DNA of 64,000 nt from Megamerina dolium. Taxonomy: Eukaryota > Arthropoda > Insecta > Diptera > Megamerinidae. The notes beneath the pieces are model-generated. The model had not been told where the DNA came from and made no database searches. It saw nothing but the letters and a program-made list of their open reading frames with translations. The DNA lies in NCBI GenBank assembly GCA_963854835.1, contig OY978527.1, positions 18,695,345-18,759,344 on the forward strand, given 5' to 3'. Shown piece after piece: positions 12,251 to 23,631 of the stretch (position 1 is the first letter of the stretch; the number at the start of each line of letters is the position of its first letter). The position numbers and the translations under genes are program-made.

Positions 12251-12315
12251 GGTTTTTGAAAAAAAAAAATGTTTTTTTCCTTCTTAGTTAGCTTCATTAT
12301 CAATCCGCCCTCGTA

Positions 12316-13400
12316 TTATTCGACAATATTTGTTACAAGCAAAATTCGCAAGCAAATAGAAATTAGCCGGATAACCGGTATTTACAACATTAATTAAATA
12401 ATCTTAAATTAGATAATTAATAAAATCAAAATTATAACTATTTCTTCAAAAAATATGTTCCTGAAATATTAAAACAGAAATGGGAACTCTGTTTTTTTTT
12501 TCTACATGAGGCAAAAACATAAGGTGAACTATCCCCAGTGATCGATAATGTGTACTTTCGTGACAGAATGGAAATAATTACAGACAAATTCTGTAAAGTA
12601 AAACGATTTCGATATTTTTTGCAAATGCAAAATTCCATAAATCTTCTTTGCTGTCCTTATCTCTCTGATTATTCGTTATAATTGTTGGTTGTATGGTACA
12701 TGAGTAACCACAACACACTTTTTAATATTTTTTATTGTATGTTTATTAATACTTTTATTTACTTATATATTATTTCAATTATAATTAATATATTGTATTT
12801 TATTTTTTGCATACTCTAATATGTTTTACACTATGAACGGCCTTTCAATATAATTTGTTCTACTTTACAATATACAGTATATTATATTATTTATTTATTT
12901 AGTAGACATTTACAGTACATTTAGTTTTATTTTGTTTGTAATGTAATGTAATATAATTAACTTGAATATACATTTGGTTAGGCTTCCTTTTCTTACGTCT
13001 ATATTTTTCTGTACTATCTCACACTCGCTCTCTCTATCTCTCGCTCTCTCGCTCTCTCATTCATTCATTGCTAATTGTAGATATATGACTAGTCACCTAA
13101 TCTGATAGTTGTAGTATTTGAACAATTTTTGAGATTTTTTACGGATAACTTATATAACTCAAAAGGAATCATGGTAAATTAACTAGGAGAATGTCAAATC
13201 TAGTATACAATGTATATGTGTAGGGGAAATGAGAGCTACAATAGTCCAAATACATATTAGAATAGTCACTAAATGTTACAGCTACACGTGTAGCGCCATT
13301 TATACTGTAGAGTCAACAGTCGTGACAGTAGAGCGTGACAGCCAAGATTTAAACTCTGTGCGACGCCATTTGCAGTCGCTACAGAGCAACACGTTAGAAT
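12316..13400. other. AT-rich stretch with a TC-rich microsatellite
   Basis: No gene is recognised. A CTCTCT tract with CTCG interruptions lies at 13021-13058. Confidence 0.5.
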
Positions 13401-13480
13401 GTGTCGAGTACTTAAAAAATTTTGTTATTTTTCATCCGAGTTAATGTAACATCATCCACAGGAGAAATTCGATAAAGGAA

Positions 13481-13834
13481 TTGTTTTCTAACGGGAATGA
13501 CGAAAAAGTAGATTTGGAGGGCACGCTCGAATCTGTTCTTCCATTTCCATCTGCAGAACCACGGAAAAGGTCCAATCGTGGTCGAAAACATCGACAAACC
13601 TCTGTGCTAACAAATTCAGAATCATTAACGATACTACGAGGCAAACAGAATGCAATTGCCGCTAAAAAAGCAATGATTGAGCAGCGTGATTGTGGTCGTG
13701 GTCGTAGTCGTGGGCCTGAACGAGACGAAGCTAGTGGTAGTGGTCAGGCAAGTGGCAGTGGTCGTGGTCGTGGCAGTCCCAAGAAATCCAAGATTTCTTA
13801 TGTTTATTCATCATATACTAGTTCAAGTGAATAA
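13481..13834 (+). pseudogene. C-terminal tail of a pogo/CENP-B-like transposase (tentative)
   Basis: The frame reads VLPFPSAEPRKRSNRGRKHR and then SVLTNSESLTILRG. This resembles the segment that follows the DDE domain in insect pogo/Tigger/Jerky-type transposases (proline, then PRK..NRGRK, then a 'T.SVLT' block). The last third is a low-complexity Gly/Ser/Arg tract (GRGRSRGPER, SGSGQASGSG) ending SYVYSSYTSSSE. No catalytic domain is visible upstream. It may be a small remnant, or a short lineage-specific gene of unknown role. Confidence 0.4.
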
Positions 13835-14463
13835 ACACGTATAAAAATAAATTATTTTATGGTTTTTTAGACATTTAAACAAATTGTCTATTTATACCCC
13901 GTATACGGTGCTGAACTAGTTGCAGATAGACCTTTGCGCGGATGCTAATAAAGAGAAGACAAGCTTTCCAACGATTCATAGCCTGACCTAATATCTCTCC
14001 AAATAAGGTCTTTACAGGCAAAATAGCCCTAAGTTACTATTGTAACTCAAATCTGTCCTACAACATTTTTATAGATTTGAAACATTATGATAAAACCTTT
14101 AAAATAAACACCACAAATTATAGTAAATACAGATTTCAAGATAAGTCAATCACATCAAATATTTAAGAACACTTTCTTCATCATAACCCAAATATTTTGA
14201 ACTATTTCTTGACGTAGCTCAAATTTTGTTACACTTTTTTCACTATTGCCTTTTTTAAAACAGATAAAGTAAGGTTTTTTTATTTTTATTTGTTATATTA
14301 CGAGTATAAAAGTGATTATATGTGGAGATAAAATTAGTAATACGACTAGATAATGAATAATAATTATGTCATCTTTTGTTTTGTGTATACAAAAAATATT
14401 CTCCCAAAAAAATGCATAATGGGAGACTATTACTTACTTTCTTTAGAAATGAATTGTTTCTTT
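13835..14463. other. Intergenic, nothing recognised
   Basis: AT-rich; no coding or repeat feature is supported. Confidence 0.5.
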
Positions 14464-14908
14464 TGTTAATTCGAATTAACTCGGGCATTAACTGCAGCTA
14501 ATCCGCATAAACTCTATGAGTTAATTCTCAAAATGAAAGAGGATTAGGGCAATTTGCGATGGCAACACTGTTGAAAATTGTCTATTGTGAATTTTTCTCG
14601 ATCCATTTTACAAAATATTAGGTTTGTTCGCTAACAAAAAACTTTAAACAATTATTAACAATTTTCCACATGAAAAACGTTGGTGAACAAATAAATCCAG
14701 CTGTCAATTACGAACGGTGAATGCCAATTTACAAGTTTCTGATAGTTTTCAGTTCACGTAGTTCTTGTAGAAATTGATAGTGATAGTAATGTAAGTGAGC
14801 AGACATAACAAAACAGCAATCAGACGGTTAATTAATCTGTCAGGTTAATATTTTATTCGGATTAAGTGCGCCGGTAATCCGGAATTATGCTACCGTCTGT
14901 CTAGGCTA
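14464..14908 (-). repeat. Repeat family C (TIR element), truncated copy
   Basis: The right end is GCTACCGTCTGTCTAGGCTA, the family-C terminus. The left side begins inside the element (TTAATTCGAATTAACTCGGG). It shares the internal core with the other copies: GATTAGGGCAATTTGCGATG, ATTGTGAATTTTTCTC and GGTGAACAAATAAATCCAGC. Confidence 0.85.
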
Positions 14909-15866
14909 TAATACAAATGGCAATTGCTTTTCAGGCAACGAAAATATGTTGGGTTGCCTGAAATTATTCATTATAATGAAATTGTTGTTGTGTTGAGAAA
15001 AGACCTGCGAAACATTTGAATGGATATTTTACGTCAATGAGTTTTTCTGGAGAAACGAACTTTCATCACTTAAAATAAAGTTTTATTTTTTATTTTAAAC
15101 ATTCCATTGCTTAGAGTTGCAGTGAAGCAGAGGTCATAAGATCACCACAAAAATGCTATCAAATTGTTTCCATACCTTGATCTGAGAGATCCTTCTCTGA
15201 CATAACACCCTGTATAGTATATACAATATTAAGTGTAAATATACACCTCATTCACATGCAATTCAATTATTTCATCATCATCAATAGTAAATTGAAAATA
15301 AATTAATAAATAATATTCCACAGTTATCAATCTCATATAATAATGTAGAATGTAAATATACATTCGTTAAGATGGACCTTAACTATTAACCTTCAAATTC
15401 TAAGTACACTCAAAGGGTATGCACACTATACCGAATAAAGCTAAGGACTACCCTAATACCTACATTAGTGTACTTACATACATTTATGCAAATATTAGAA
15501 TACCGAATATTGAATAATAATAAGAGTGAAATGAAACGTATACAATACACATCAAACTGGGTCAATGAATGAGTGAGGCGCGATGACGTCTAAAATGACA
15601 GCAGCAATCATTCTATCAAACTGACAATAAACATTTTCTTGTTATTGTTATAATAATATTTATTATTGTTTATAAAATAGTAAATATACAATATATGTAT
15701 ACGATACATGTGAATATGTACATGCTTACATATCACACAATTGCGTCAGCGCATATGCGTTGCGCGTATATAAAAGTGAATTTGGTTTGAATTTTTGTTT
15801 CTCCAAAGTACAAATACCCATTTTCAACATTTCGCTGGCATTTAGCACCAGCAAGTGTAAAAACCA
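14909..15866. other. Intergenic with a small hairpin
   Basis: A stem TTTTCAGGCAAC / GTTGCCTGAAA lies at about 14930-14962. The remainder is AT-rich with no gene recognised. Confidence 0.45.
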
Positions 15867-15867
15867 A

Positions 15868-16204
15868 AATATATCCCTTTGGCCTATATCGGCCTCTTTG
15901 GCTGAGCTTCACTTCCATTATTGTTGTGCGTGTTAATTTTTTTTTTTTTTTTATTAGAAGGGACCTACTTATTTTAGCCGTTTCCGAACGGCAGAACTCT
16001 TGCGACATCTGTTTTTCTGAGTTTTATCACAGAATTCTTTTAGAAGCTTTTCCATGGCATATTGTTACTGCCGGAAGAATTACCAATTGCTTGCTGACAT
16101 GTGGGTACCGTTCGAAAGAAAATCTTTTCGATATTAAATTTTTTATGCTTCAGACGGGGACCCACGACCTACGACAACACACTAACCACTGAGCTACGGC
16201 ACCC
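15868..16204 (-). mobile_element. tRNA-derived SINE, copy 2
   Basis: The reverse-oriented copy runs from the CTCTTTGGCTGAGCTTC region to the tRNA-like head ending at 16204 (CTGAGCTACGGCACCCA). An expanded T run replaces part of the body near 15937-15951. The B-box region is damaged (CGGGGACCCACGACC). Confidence 0.85.
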
Positions 16205-16424
16205 ATTTTGTTAATTACAAACATTAAAACAACTAGTTGCCAACTAGCCAGCGAGCAGTTTGATATTGATACTTTACTTAAAGCAAATTTATGAGGAAAG
16301 TTTTTTTCAAACCCCTCTAGATTAACAGCCAATGAGGTCATGTGGCTTTTTCCATTGGAGTCGTCGACTTAGGCCTGTGGTATTTACAAGCTTGCCGGCT
16401 TCTTCAATTACATACCTCTGCAGG

Positions 16425-17350
16425 GTCTGGAGCTTCATAGAGTGGGCTTCTGCTTGTTTTTTTTTATCATCACAATAGTTCGAAACGGACGCAGTGCCCT
16501 AGACAGCAAGTGTCTAGCCCTCACCAATCTAATATCATCAGCGACCATATTAATGCTAACATCACCGTGAATGTCAGTGTTGCGAGCGTACCAAGATGCG
16601 TTAACAATATTTCTAAGGGCTTTATCTTGCAGTCGTTGAATTATATCTACGTTGTTTTGACTGGCGTAGCCCCAAATATGTGCACCATATGACCACACTG
16701 GTGTTAAAATTTTTTTTATATATTGTGATTTTATTGTATATTGAAAGTTTTGGTCCTCGTCCAATGAGCCAGTCCATTTTGATTATTTTTAGATTAAGTT
16801 TGTTGCGTTTCATCGATATGTGCTCGTTCCAACGTAGCTTAGCATCGAGAGTTATACCAAGGTATTTTGCGGTGTTTCATGTGGGATTGTAGCCCGCTGA
16901 TGTTGTTTAATTTTATCCGCCAAGTTTCCGTCCATTCTTCTACTGCGTCTTTAGCGTTTTGTAGTTTAGCTGCCGCTGCTTCTGCAGTTTTTTCTGTTGC
17001 AAGGATGGCTGTGCCAACAGCTGTTTGGAGGAAGTTGAAAATCTTTTGTATACAAGAGATACAGAGGGGGACCAAGGATGCTTCCTTGCGACATGCCAGC
17101 ATTTCTTTCTTCTAAATTGGAATACTCGTTTCCTTGCTTCACGCGAAAGTAGCGTTCAGATATATATATGACTTCCTAAGGGCAATCTATTGAAGTGGAA
17201 GGAAAGAGTTTAATTAATTGATTAGGTTTACATGCCATACCTTGTCGAAAGCTTGTACTACGTACAAGAAGACTGCTAAGCAAACGTTTTTTTCTCCTCA
17301 AATGATTTTTCTATTCCTGCTGTGATTCTGTGTACCTGGTCTATAGTATA
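16425..17350 (-). pseudogene. Jockey-clade LINE reverse transcriptase, C-terminal half
   Basis: On the minus strand the pieces read in order: QVHRITAGIEKSFEEKK, AFDKVWH, the remnant of the YxDD region as VGTAILATEKT, then EEWTETWRIKLNN. They are followed by IKKILTPVWSYGAHIWGYAS, IIQRLQDKALRNIVNASWYA and NTDIHGDV. This order is that of the palm and thumb of jockey-type reverse transcriptases. Several frameshifts and stops interrupt it, and the two catalytic Asp residues are not intact. It is an old 5'-truncated copy. Confidence 0.8.
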
Positions 17351-17600
17351 GTGATTGCAGCAAAATCCAAATTGGATATAATTAAAAATCTATTTGCTTT
17401 ATTTATGATATCATTCACGTATTAAACTAGTTTTTCCTTTCGGAAATGCACAGTTGCAATTCGTGTTAGTGATGAGGGCAAAGTGATGAATTCATTTCAC
17501 GAGTACGTTCGCGAAATTGGACTGGGATTGCAAACAATGTCAATGCCATAAATTGCCATCACCTTATACGTAAATACATACTAGCTTATTCTACATTAAT
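17351..17600. other. Intergenic, nothing recognised
   Basis: No supported feature. Confidence 0.4.
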
Positions 17601-17601
17601 A

Positions 17602-17692
17602 TGTACATTAGGGTGGTCCCGTTTGGAGACGGTTAAGGAATTTAAACTCTGACCACTGTTCATTTGATTTTAAGGACCACCCCAATGTACAT
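17602..17692. repeat. Short stem-loop element (about 90 bp)
   Basis: GTACATTAGGGTGGTCC on the left is matched by GGACCACCCCAATGTAC on the right, giving a 17-bp inverted repeat with one mismatch. TA dinucleotides at both outer ends would fit a tiny Tc1/mariner-type MITE, but no second copy is seen in this window. Confidence 0.5.
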
Positions 17693-18129
17693 GTATACAT
17701 ATTGCTGTCCTTTAATATGTACAAATGCAAGTATTTTGCATAGAAATTGAATTGTGATTTCAAACTGCATATACAAAATGCAGTGTTCGCTGCTTTTCGA
17801 CATATCCAATAACAACTGAAGCATCCAACTCCATCATTAGGCTTGAAATGTATTCTTATGGAGACGTATGCGAACATTTTACGTGAAAAATATCATTCAG
17901 AAATTGGATTAGGCACTTAAAAAACAACGGCCCGCAAGCATCGTCAAAATAAAGTCGTCTCTACATATAGTGCCGATTTTATTCGACTGCATATTTATGA
18001 GATTTATGGGGTAGTTTTATTTTTCTTTCATGTCGCACATTGCATTAACGTGACAAAGTCGTTTAATATAGCAATATATAGTCAACTTCATACTCTACAA
18101 ATTATGTTATGGTAAGTGGCTGGGCTTAG

Positions 18130-18440
18130 CAACTAGTCATGAGCGATATAGTGATTTTTCAATATCAATGAAAAGAGTTATCGCGATTTTTATTCTCAAC
18201 GAAAAATCATGTAGAAAAATCACCAATTGTACAATGTTACCAAAAAATCACCATTCGCTATTTCTGTTGACTAGTGAAATATCGTGCTAGTAGAAATATC
18301 ACCACTCAGCGCTGTTAGCCAAAAATCACTAATCATTATTACTGTTGCTACTAATACTAATATTAGTACAAAAATCACTAATCACGATAATTAAATCACC
18401 GATAGTGAAAAATCACTCATCACTATTAGCAACTCTTCTA
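18130..18440. repeat. Cluster of AAAATCAC / GTGATTTTT motifs
   Basis: At least eight copies of AAAATCAC(T/C) or its close variants occur in about 300 bp, with inverted GTGATTTTT forms at the left (18150). Spacing is irregular, so this is not a simple tandem array. No open reading frame is associated with it. Confidence 0.6.
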
Positions 18441-18742
18441 TTCGTATGACGATGTCAAAGAATTAGTCGATTTTTGTGCATCTCCATAAGACGAGTATCT
18501 TTTTTCTGAAAAAACCCGCAAAAAGTAGTGGCTAGTGATGTCGAAAACTCTTACTTACGTCATAACCAGTTTTTAAAAGTTACTTCAATATTCTTGACTT
18601 TATTACCTATTCTCATCAAAGATTTGCAAAAAAAAAGTACATCTTCCATAATTTTCAATTCATTATTTTTATGTATTTTTCTTCCGATTACAATAATTTC
18701 TATAAACATCTGTAAAATTTCTTTAATTTAATTCATAGATTA

Positions 18743-18745
<3 letters not shown>

Positions 18746-18836
<91 letters not shown>
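18746..18836. repeat. (AT)n microsatellite
   Basis: About 90 bp of uninterrupted AT dinucleotides. Confidence 0.98.
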
Positions 18837-18839
<3 letters not shown>

Positions 18840-18841
<2 letters not shown>

Positions 18842-19965
18842 TAAATCTGAATCTGATCATGGAGGACTTTTGCAATTACGCATTGTTCTAAGTCCTATTT
18901 TTTTAAAGTTAACCTCGTTGTCTTTTCTATATATGACTATATTTGTTTAGTTTGTATGTACGTTACACATATTTTTCCAAATGTATGATGCAATTTTACA
19001 AATGAATTGAATAAGCCATAATATAGGTATAATATTAATCAGAAAAAATGAGAAAATTATAGAATATACAGAATGCAACACTGGGCAACAGATAAAATGT
19101 CAAAGGGGAAAACTGTGGAATATTTACTATATACCACTATTCTAATATGACCATTGCGTCAGGAGGACAGCGCACACTAACCACTGAGCTACAGCTATAT
19201 CAATATCTAATGAAAATTAGTTAAAGAGATATTGAAATTTGTGTTACAGTGTAATTGAACAATTTTTGTATTAGTGAAATATGATACATAATGATGTATT
19301 TTTCAATTCTTGTATTAGTGGAAAATACTTATGAAAATATAAATAATAGCATATAGGATATATGTATGTAAGTACTAACGTATTTGCATACTAACTCAAA
19401 TCCTTGTTAATCGTTACAATACATATGTTTGCACAAGCATTTCTCATACAAACCCTCAATCGATTTAAAATTTTATTATTTTCATTTTAACTGATAATTC
19501 TTATGTAATATTTCCACATAATGAGAATTTTTCAATTTTTTTTTGTCTCAATTTTTCTTCTTGGTTGTTCTTTTGTTTCATTTAAAATCAAAGTAAAACA
19601 AAAGAAGAATTGAATCATACAGATGTTATAAATCACAGCTGTGTGTAATTTTTTTTTTTATTTAATTAATCATCGCATATGCAAACATACATTCATATTT
19701 ATATATTTTAGTTGTAATATTCTAAAACGTAGTAACCCGTTATCATACAGACTGCATGTGTATATGTATGTGTGTTTTCACGTATTGTAACTTTTCTTTT
19801 ACACGCATTTCTTATTCTATTATTCCTTTTGTGTCATTGTAATTTATTCTCTTTCTATCTTCTAATCAATTTTCCCAATGATCTTCCAATGGCATGTCTT
19901 GTCAGCAATATCTGCTCTTCTATTGTAATTAATAAAAATAAACTAAATAATAAAACTAAATTTAT
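18840..19965. other. AT-rich stretch with a SINE-head remnant
   Basis: GCACACTAACCACTGAGCTAC at about 19170-19190 is the reverse-oriented tRNA-like head of the SINE with no body attached. No other feature is supported. Confidence 0.55.
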
Positions 19966-19967
19966 AA

Positions 19968-20243
19968 GCCTCGTAGGGCCCTTTGGAAAAGCTTCTCTTC
20001 CAGTACTGTTTTTGCGTTTTAAATGTTTGGACAGTATTAGTAGGAGGTACCTACTTATATTAGCCGGTTCCGAACGGCAAAACCCCGTGACATCACTCTT
20101 TCTTGAGCTTTGTCACAGAGCACTTTTAGAAGCTTTTTCATGGCAAATTGTTACTTCCGGAAGAATTGCCAATTGCTTGCCGAGGATTGACCCACGACCT
20201 ACAGAACAGACGACCAACGCACTAACCACTGAGCTATGGCAGC
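19968..20243 (-). mobile_element. tRNA-derived SINE, copy 3 (shortened)
   Basis: The reverse-oriented copy runs from GTAGGGCCCTTTGGAAAAGC to CTGAGCTATGGCAGCCA. It lacks the GTGGGTACCGTTCG segment and much of the segment before the head, so it has an internal deletion of roughly 60-70 bp. Confidence 0.8.
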
Positions 20244-20312
20244 CACAGCCTATAAGTAATAGTAACAAGTTTTTTTAAAAAGATATCATTTAATTTATTC
20301 GGTGCATAGTAT

Positions 20313-20314
<2 letters not shown>

Positions 20315-20346
<32 letters not shown>
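20315..20346. repeat. (TC)n microsatellite
   Basis: A pure TC run of about 32 bp. A second, imperfect TC tract lies at 20616-20650. Confidence 0.95.
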
Positions 20347-20348
<2 letters not shown>

Positions 20349-20716
20349 AAATGATGTTGATTTATTCGCTGGAATAAATTTACGATTAAAAAGAGAGATT
20401 AAAGAGAATTGCACATGATAGAGAAGATATTACAAGGCCATGGAAAAGTTTGTTTATCAGTTAAATTATAGGCACGTGTTTTTGGTGACAACAAAAAAAA
20501 AAATACAATTAATAAACAAATATTGTAGACCAATAAAATATCTACATGAGATATGAACACTACAAACAGCTGTGTAGTATTAACTTGAAAAATATATTGG
20601 AATAGTTTTGACTTCTTCTCTCTCTCTCTCTCTCACTCTCTCGCTCTCTTTATTTTCGCTCTTACAAAATTCAGGAATGCTTCAAAAGTCAACGACTCTT
20701 GCATGTGAGTTGAGAA

Positions 20717-20776
20717 CAGTGATGGGCGCACTCATACAGATGACCTTCACGCAATGAAGTGGATCGCCCATCACTG
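20717..20776. mobile_element. Minimal hAT-like MITE (60 bp)
   Basis: The element starts CAGTGATGGGCG and ends CGCCCATCACTG, a perfect 12-bp inverted repeat of the CAGTG type used by hAT transposons. It is flanked by GTTGAGAA (20709-20716) and GTTTAGAA (20777-20784), an 8-bp target duplication with one mismatch, as expected for hAT insertion. The interior is only about 36 bp. Confidence 0.75.
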
Positions 20777-21274
20777 GTTTAGAATGTAGATGGGAAATAT
20801 ATTACAGAACTGAGCTTATGCAACTATAAATTGTCTGCGCAAACATACATATATGTATAAGTAATGCAGATTAAAAATCTGAACTAATATTGAACTTGAA
20901 AGCGTATCAGCAACATTTGGAGAAAGATAAATATTTGTTACTTTCTTTTTAACATAGAGACAGTTTCAAGTATATTATGAATAGTTCTCCTGTTATGAGA
21001 GTTCGTGTAATTTATTATTTGTAGGTGTTGTTGACGTATTGTTTGAAGTTAGTGTTATTTTAACTGTTCTTTTGTCTTTATTGCTTTTTTCATTAGTGGT
21101 ATTTTTATTTTAGTTTTAACTCTCAATCCTGTCAAGTATTGTTCATATGCATCGCGCCATCTTGGTTTCATTGATTAGAATTGAAAGTTGATGAGCTCAA
21201 GCCAAAGACATGTGGTTATTGCAATTGTGTTATTATTATGTGAATTATTTCCTCTTGCCCAAGGTTCTGTTTCA

Positions 21275-21540
21275 TCAAGTCTGCATTCCATTCTTCGGGT
21301 TCTTCAACAGATATGCAAGTCTTTGGATCAAATGCCGGTAACTGAAGAACTTTATTGCTGTCCTGGTGTTGCAATATTCATTGTAGACAACGGAAAAAAG
21401 TCCCCTTTCATCAACATTACGTATTTGCACTTCGGTTAGTCCCATTTCAGCGACTTTCTTGTGGAAAGTGCGCATGAACGAAGTCATTAGCTCAATGATA
21501 CCGGAGAGTATTTCGTCACAAATTTTTAAGTGTCGAATGG
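21275..21540 (-). pseudogene. Possible pogo/Jerky-like DDE transposase fragment
   Basis: The minus-strand frame contains FHKKVAEMGLTEVQIRNVDE followed by RGLFSVV. Pogo- and Jerky-type transposases carry an 'I.NVDE.GL' block that includes the first catalytic Asp, and this fragment resembles it. The match is short and nothing else of the domain is visible. The SINE at 21553 abuts its upstream side. Treat as tentative. Confidence 0.35.
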
Positions 21541-21552
21541 AATAAATAAAAA

Positions 21553-21909
21553 AATAAATATGTGGCACATAAAGCCCCAAAGGGCTCATTGGCCGAGCTT
21601 CTCTTCCATTACTGTTGTGCGTCTTAAATTTAGACAGTATTAGAAGGGACCTACTTATTTTAGCCGGTTCCGAACGGCAGAACACTTGTGACATCACTTT
21701 TTCTGAGCTTTGTCACAGAGTTCTTTAAGAAGCTTTTTCATGGCAAGTTGTTACTGTCGGAAGAATTGCCAATTGCTTGCCGACAGGTGGGTACCATTCG
21801 AAAGAAAAATCTTATCGATATTAAATTTGTTATGCATCAGCCGGGGATTGACCTACACGACCTACAGATCAGAAGGCGAACACACTAACCACTGAGCTAC
21901 GGCACCCAC
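21553..21909 (-). mobile_element. tRNA-derived SINE, copy 4 with target duplication
   Basis: This is a nearly complete reverse-oriented copy: TGTGGCAC end, body, and tRNA-like head finishing at GCTACGGCACCCAC. ATGGAATAA lies on both sides (about 21537-21545 and 21912-21920), a clear target-site duplication. Confidence 0.9.
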
Positions 21910-21920
21910 ACATGGAATAA

Positions 21921-23508
21921 CAATGTTTAAATTTCCTAAGCTATGCGTCGCTTGCACTGGATGCATTTGCATTTTTATCAGGATACAATTCGTTTAGACT
22001 TTGCCTTTAATATACAATACGTCCAGACAATGTGCACCTCTTTTCGCATTGGTTCAAAAACGTTAAAATCACGAACTAACCGGTTGCCTTGTGCACCTTT
22101 ATCTTGTTTATTTCGAGCTTTTGTCCCAAAGTATAGTCGGTGTATTTTTTTGATTTTTTTGCGTTTAGACGACATTTTTTACCAGCCACTTCTACCTTAT
22201 GCCGCCCTGTAAACAAAACTCAAGTGAACTTTCTAAACAAATACATATTGTAACGAGTATCGATGGTTGGTTGGTTATTCATTCACTAATTGTGAATGCA
22301 CGAAACGAATGTCAACGAAAAGAAATAGGCGTTAACCAGAAAAAACCAACGAGAAAGAAAGAGAAGAAACTCGACTACGATAAAGGAAGATTCTGGAGTG
22401 TTGCCACAGGGCCAGTTGTTCACAAATGAATCCTTTCCATTTCGAAAGTGATGTAGGCAACATGACGCCATCAAGGCAACATCAAACGATAGCAAGTGTG
22501 TACACTGGGTAAATAGTTGATTAAATAGTTGCTATTAATATTGACAGAATCCAGTTATCGAACAGGGTTAATTTGATTAGAATTAAACGCTCACAAAATA
22601 AAAACGTAAAAAATATGTATCCCAAAGATTTAGGCATATATATATAAAAGTCATCACCAAATTTGTTTAGGGAATCCCCTTTATATTTTTCTTATTTCTA
22701 TCTTATTTAACGATTCATTCACAAAAACCAGTGCAAAGGAAACTAACATTGGAATCTGAACATTGATCCTACTGATAAATTTCGCTTCATTTTGTGACCG
22801 TCTGCGAGAGAGTTTTATTCTTTTTCAGTATTTCAAATTTTCATTTTGTATGGAGATCAACAACAATTGGTGGTGACTATGATATTTTCATATCAAAAAT
22901 GAGCACACACGCATATACATACAGCTGCTTATTAGTAATGTGAACGATGAACAAACGAGGGCAAACACAAGAGAATGAGAGAGAATATTAGAGAAGACTT
23001 CTTTAATTCAAGAGAGCAAAAGAGCGAGTTAGAGAAAGAGAAAAATTCAAAACTAACAATTCGAATTTCGAAATGCATATGATGATGGTAAAATCTGAAT
23101 GCGTATGTATGCGTAATAATGAATGCCATCAAACAGTTACGTTATTTTGAAATAAAATCATAGTAATATTATATTTGAGAGAACAGAACTAAACTTGCAT
23201 TTGATGTGACAAGTACGACAAAAAGGAAGGAAATGAAATATTGAGATTAGGCAAATTACGCGAGGTATTTTACGTACTCGAAAGCGTATGGTTTGCGATA
23301 GGGAGAACCTTTGAGCGGCATTTTCTCTGTGATTCATAATATTGTGAGTGCTTGCAATAAACGTAATTAGCTTAAAGTGTGCAAAACAAACAAAAAAACA
23401 CAGCGGCGATAATATAAACGAAAATCGACTGCAAGTTCGCTTTAAATTTATCCTCATCAAGAATATCGTCATCAAGAATATCGTCAGTGCGTCGACTAGT
23501 ACGTGCCC
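21921..23508. other. Upstream region of the sprint exon
   Basis: No gene is recognised with confidence. A 67-bp segment at 22545-22612 (beginning CAGAATCCAGTTATCGAACA) recurs in diverged form at 61778-61832, so it belongs to an unnamed repeat. A purine-rich tract lies at 22950-23045. A 65-residue basic frame on the minus strand (21978-22175, starting MSSKRKKIKKIHR) has an ATG start but no recognised domain. Confidence 0.4.
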
Positions 23509-23631
23509 ATGAGACACTGTCATTTTCGACCATTTGTATTATCTGGTAAAAATCGTTACCACATCCATCATGTATTGGTTCAAAAAGTTGTCACACGAAC
23601 CGCACGAGAACCACCCATATACGGCTGCTGA
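23509..23631 (+). promoter_or_regulatory. Upstream ORF overlapping the sprint start
   Basis: An ATG at 23509 opens a 40-codon frame that ends at TGA 23629-23631. It is in a different frame from the sprint ATG at 23570 and overlaps it. If the transcript begins upstream of 23509, this uORF should reduce initiation at the sprint start. A TCAGT initiator-like motif lies about 25 bp upstream. Whether either is used cannot be told from sequence. Confidence 0.35.

Larger units (their letters stand above)
9495..12313 (+). mobile_element. Irritans-type mariner element, split by repeat A
   Basis: The terminal inverted repeats begin CGAGGGCGAATTGATAA on the left; the right end is the inverse of CGAGGGCGGATTGATAA. 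Similarity continues for about 40 bp. TA flanks both ends. Removing the family-A insertion at 10381-11970 leaves about 1.23 kb, close to the 1.25-1.3 kb normal for mariners. The transposase reads across the insertion. Confidence 0.9.

Noticed and set aside
15926..16192. Small frames within SINE copies (for example MASCYCRKNCQLLADRWVPFE)
   Set aside because: They recur with every SINE copy and run through the Pol III head; SINEs do not encode protein.
19772..20278. 168-codon open frame on the plus strand
   Set aside because: The N-terminal part is hydrophobic low-complexity translation of T-rich DNA and the C-terminal half is the SINE at 19968-20243.
21188..21439. Signal-peptide-like frame MMSSSQRHVVIAIVLLLC
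   Set aside because: A hydrophobic start is suggestive, but the opposite strand carries pogo-like transposase wording and the frame has no recognisable mature domain.
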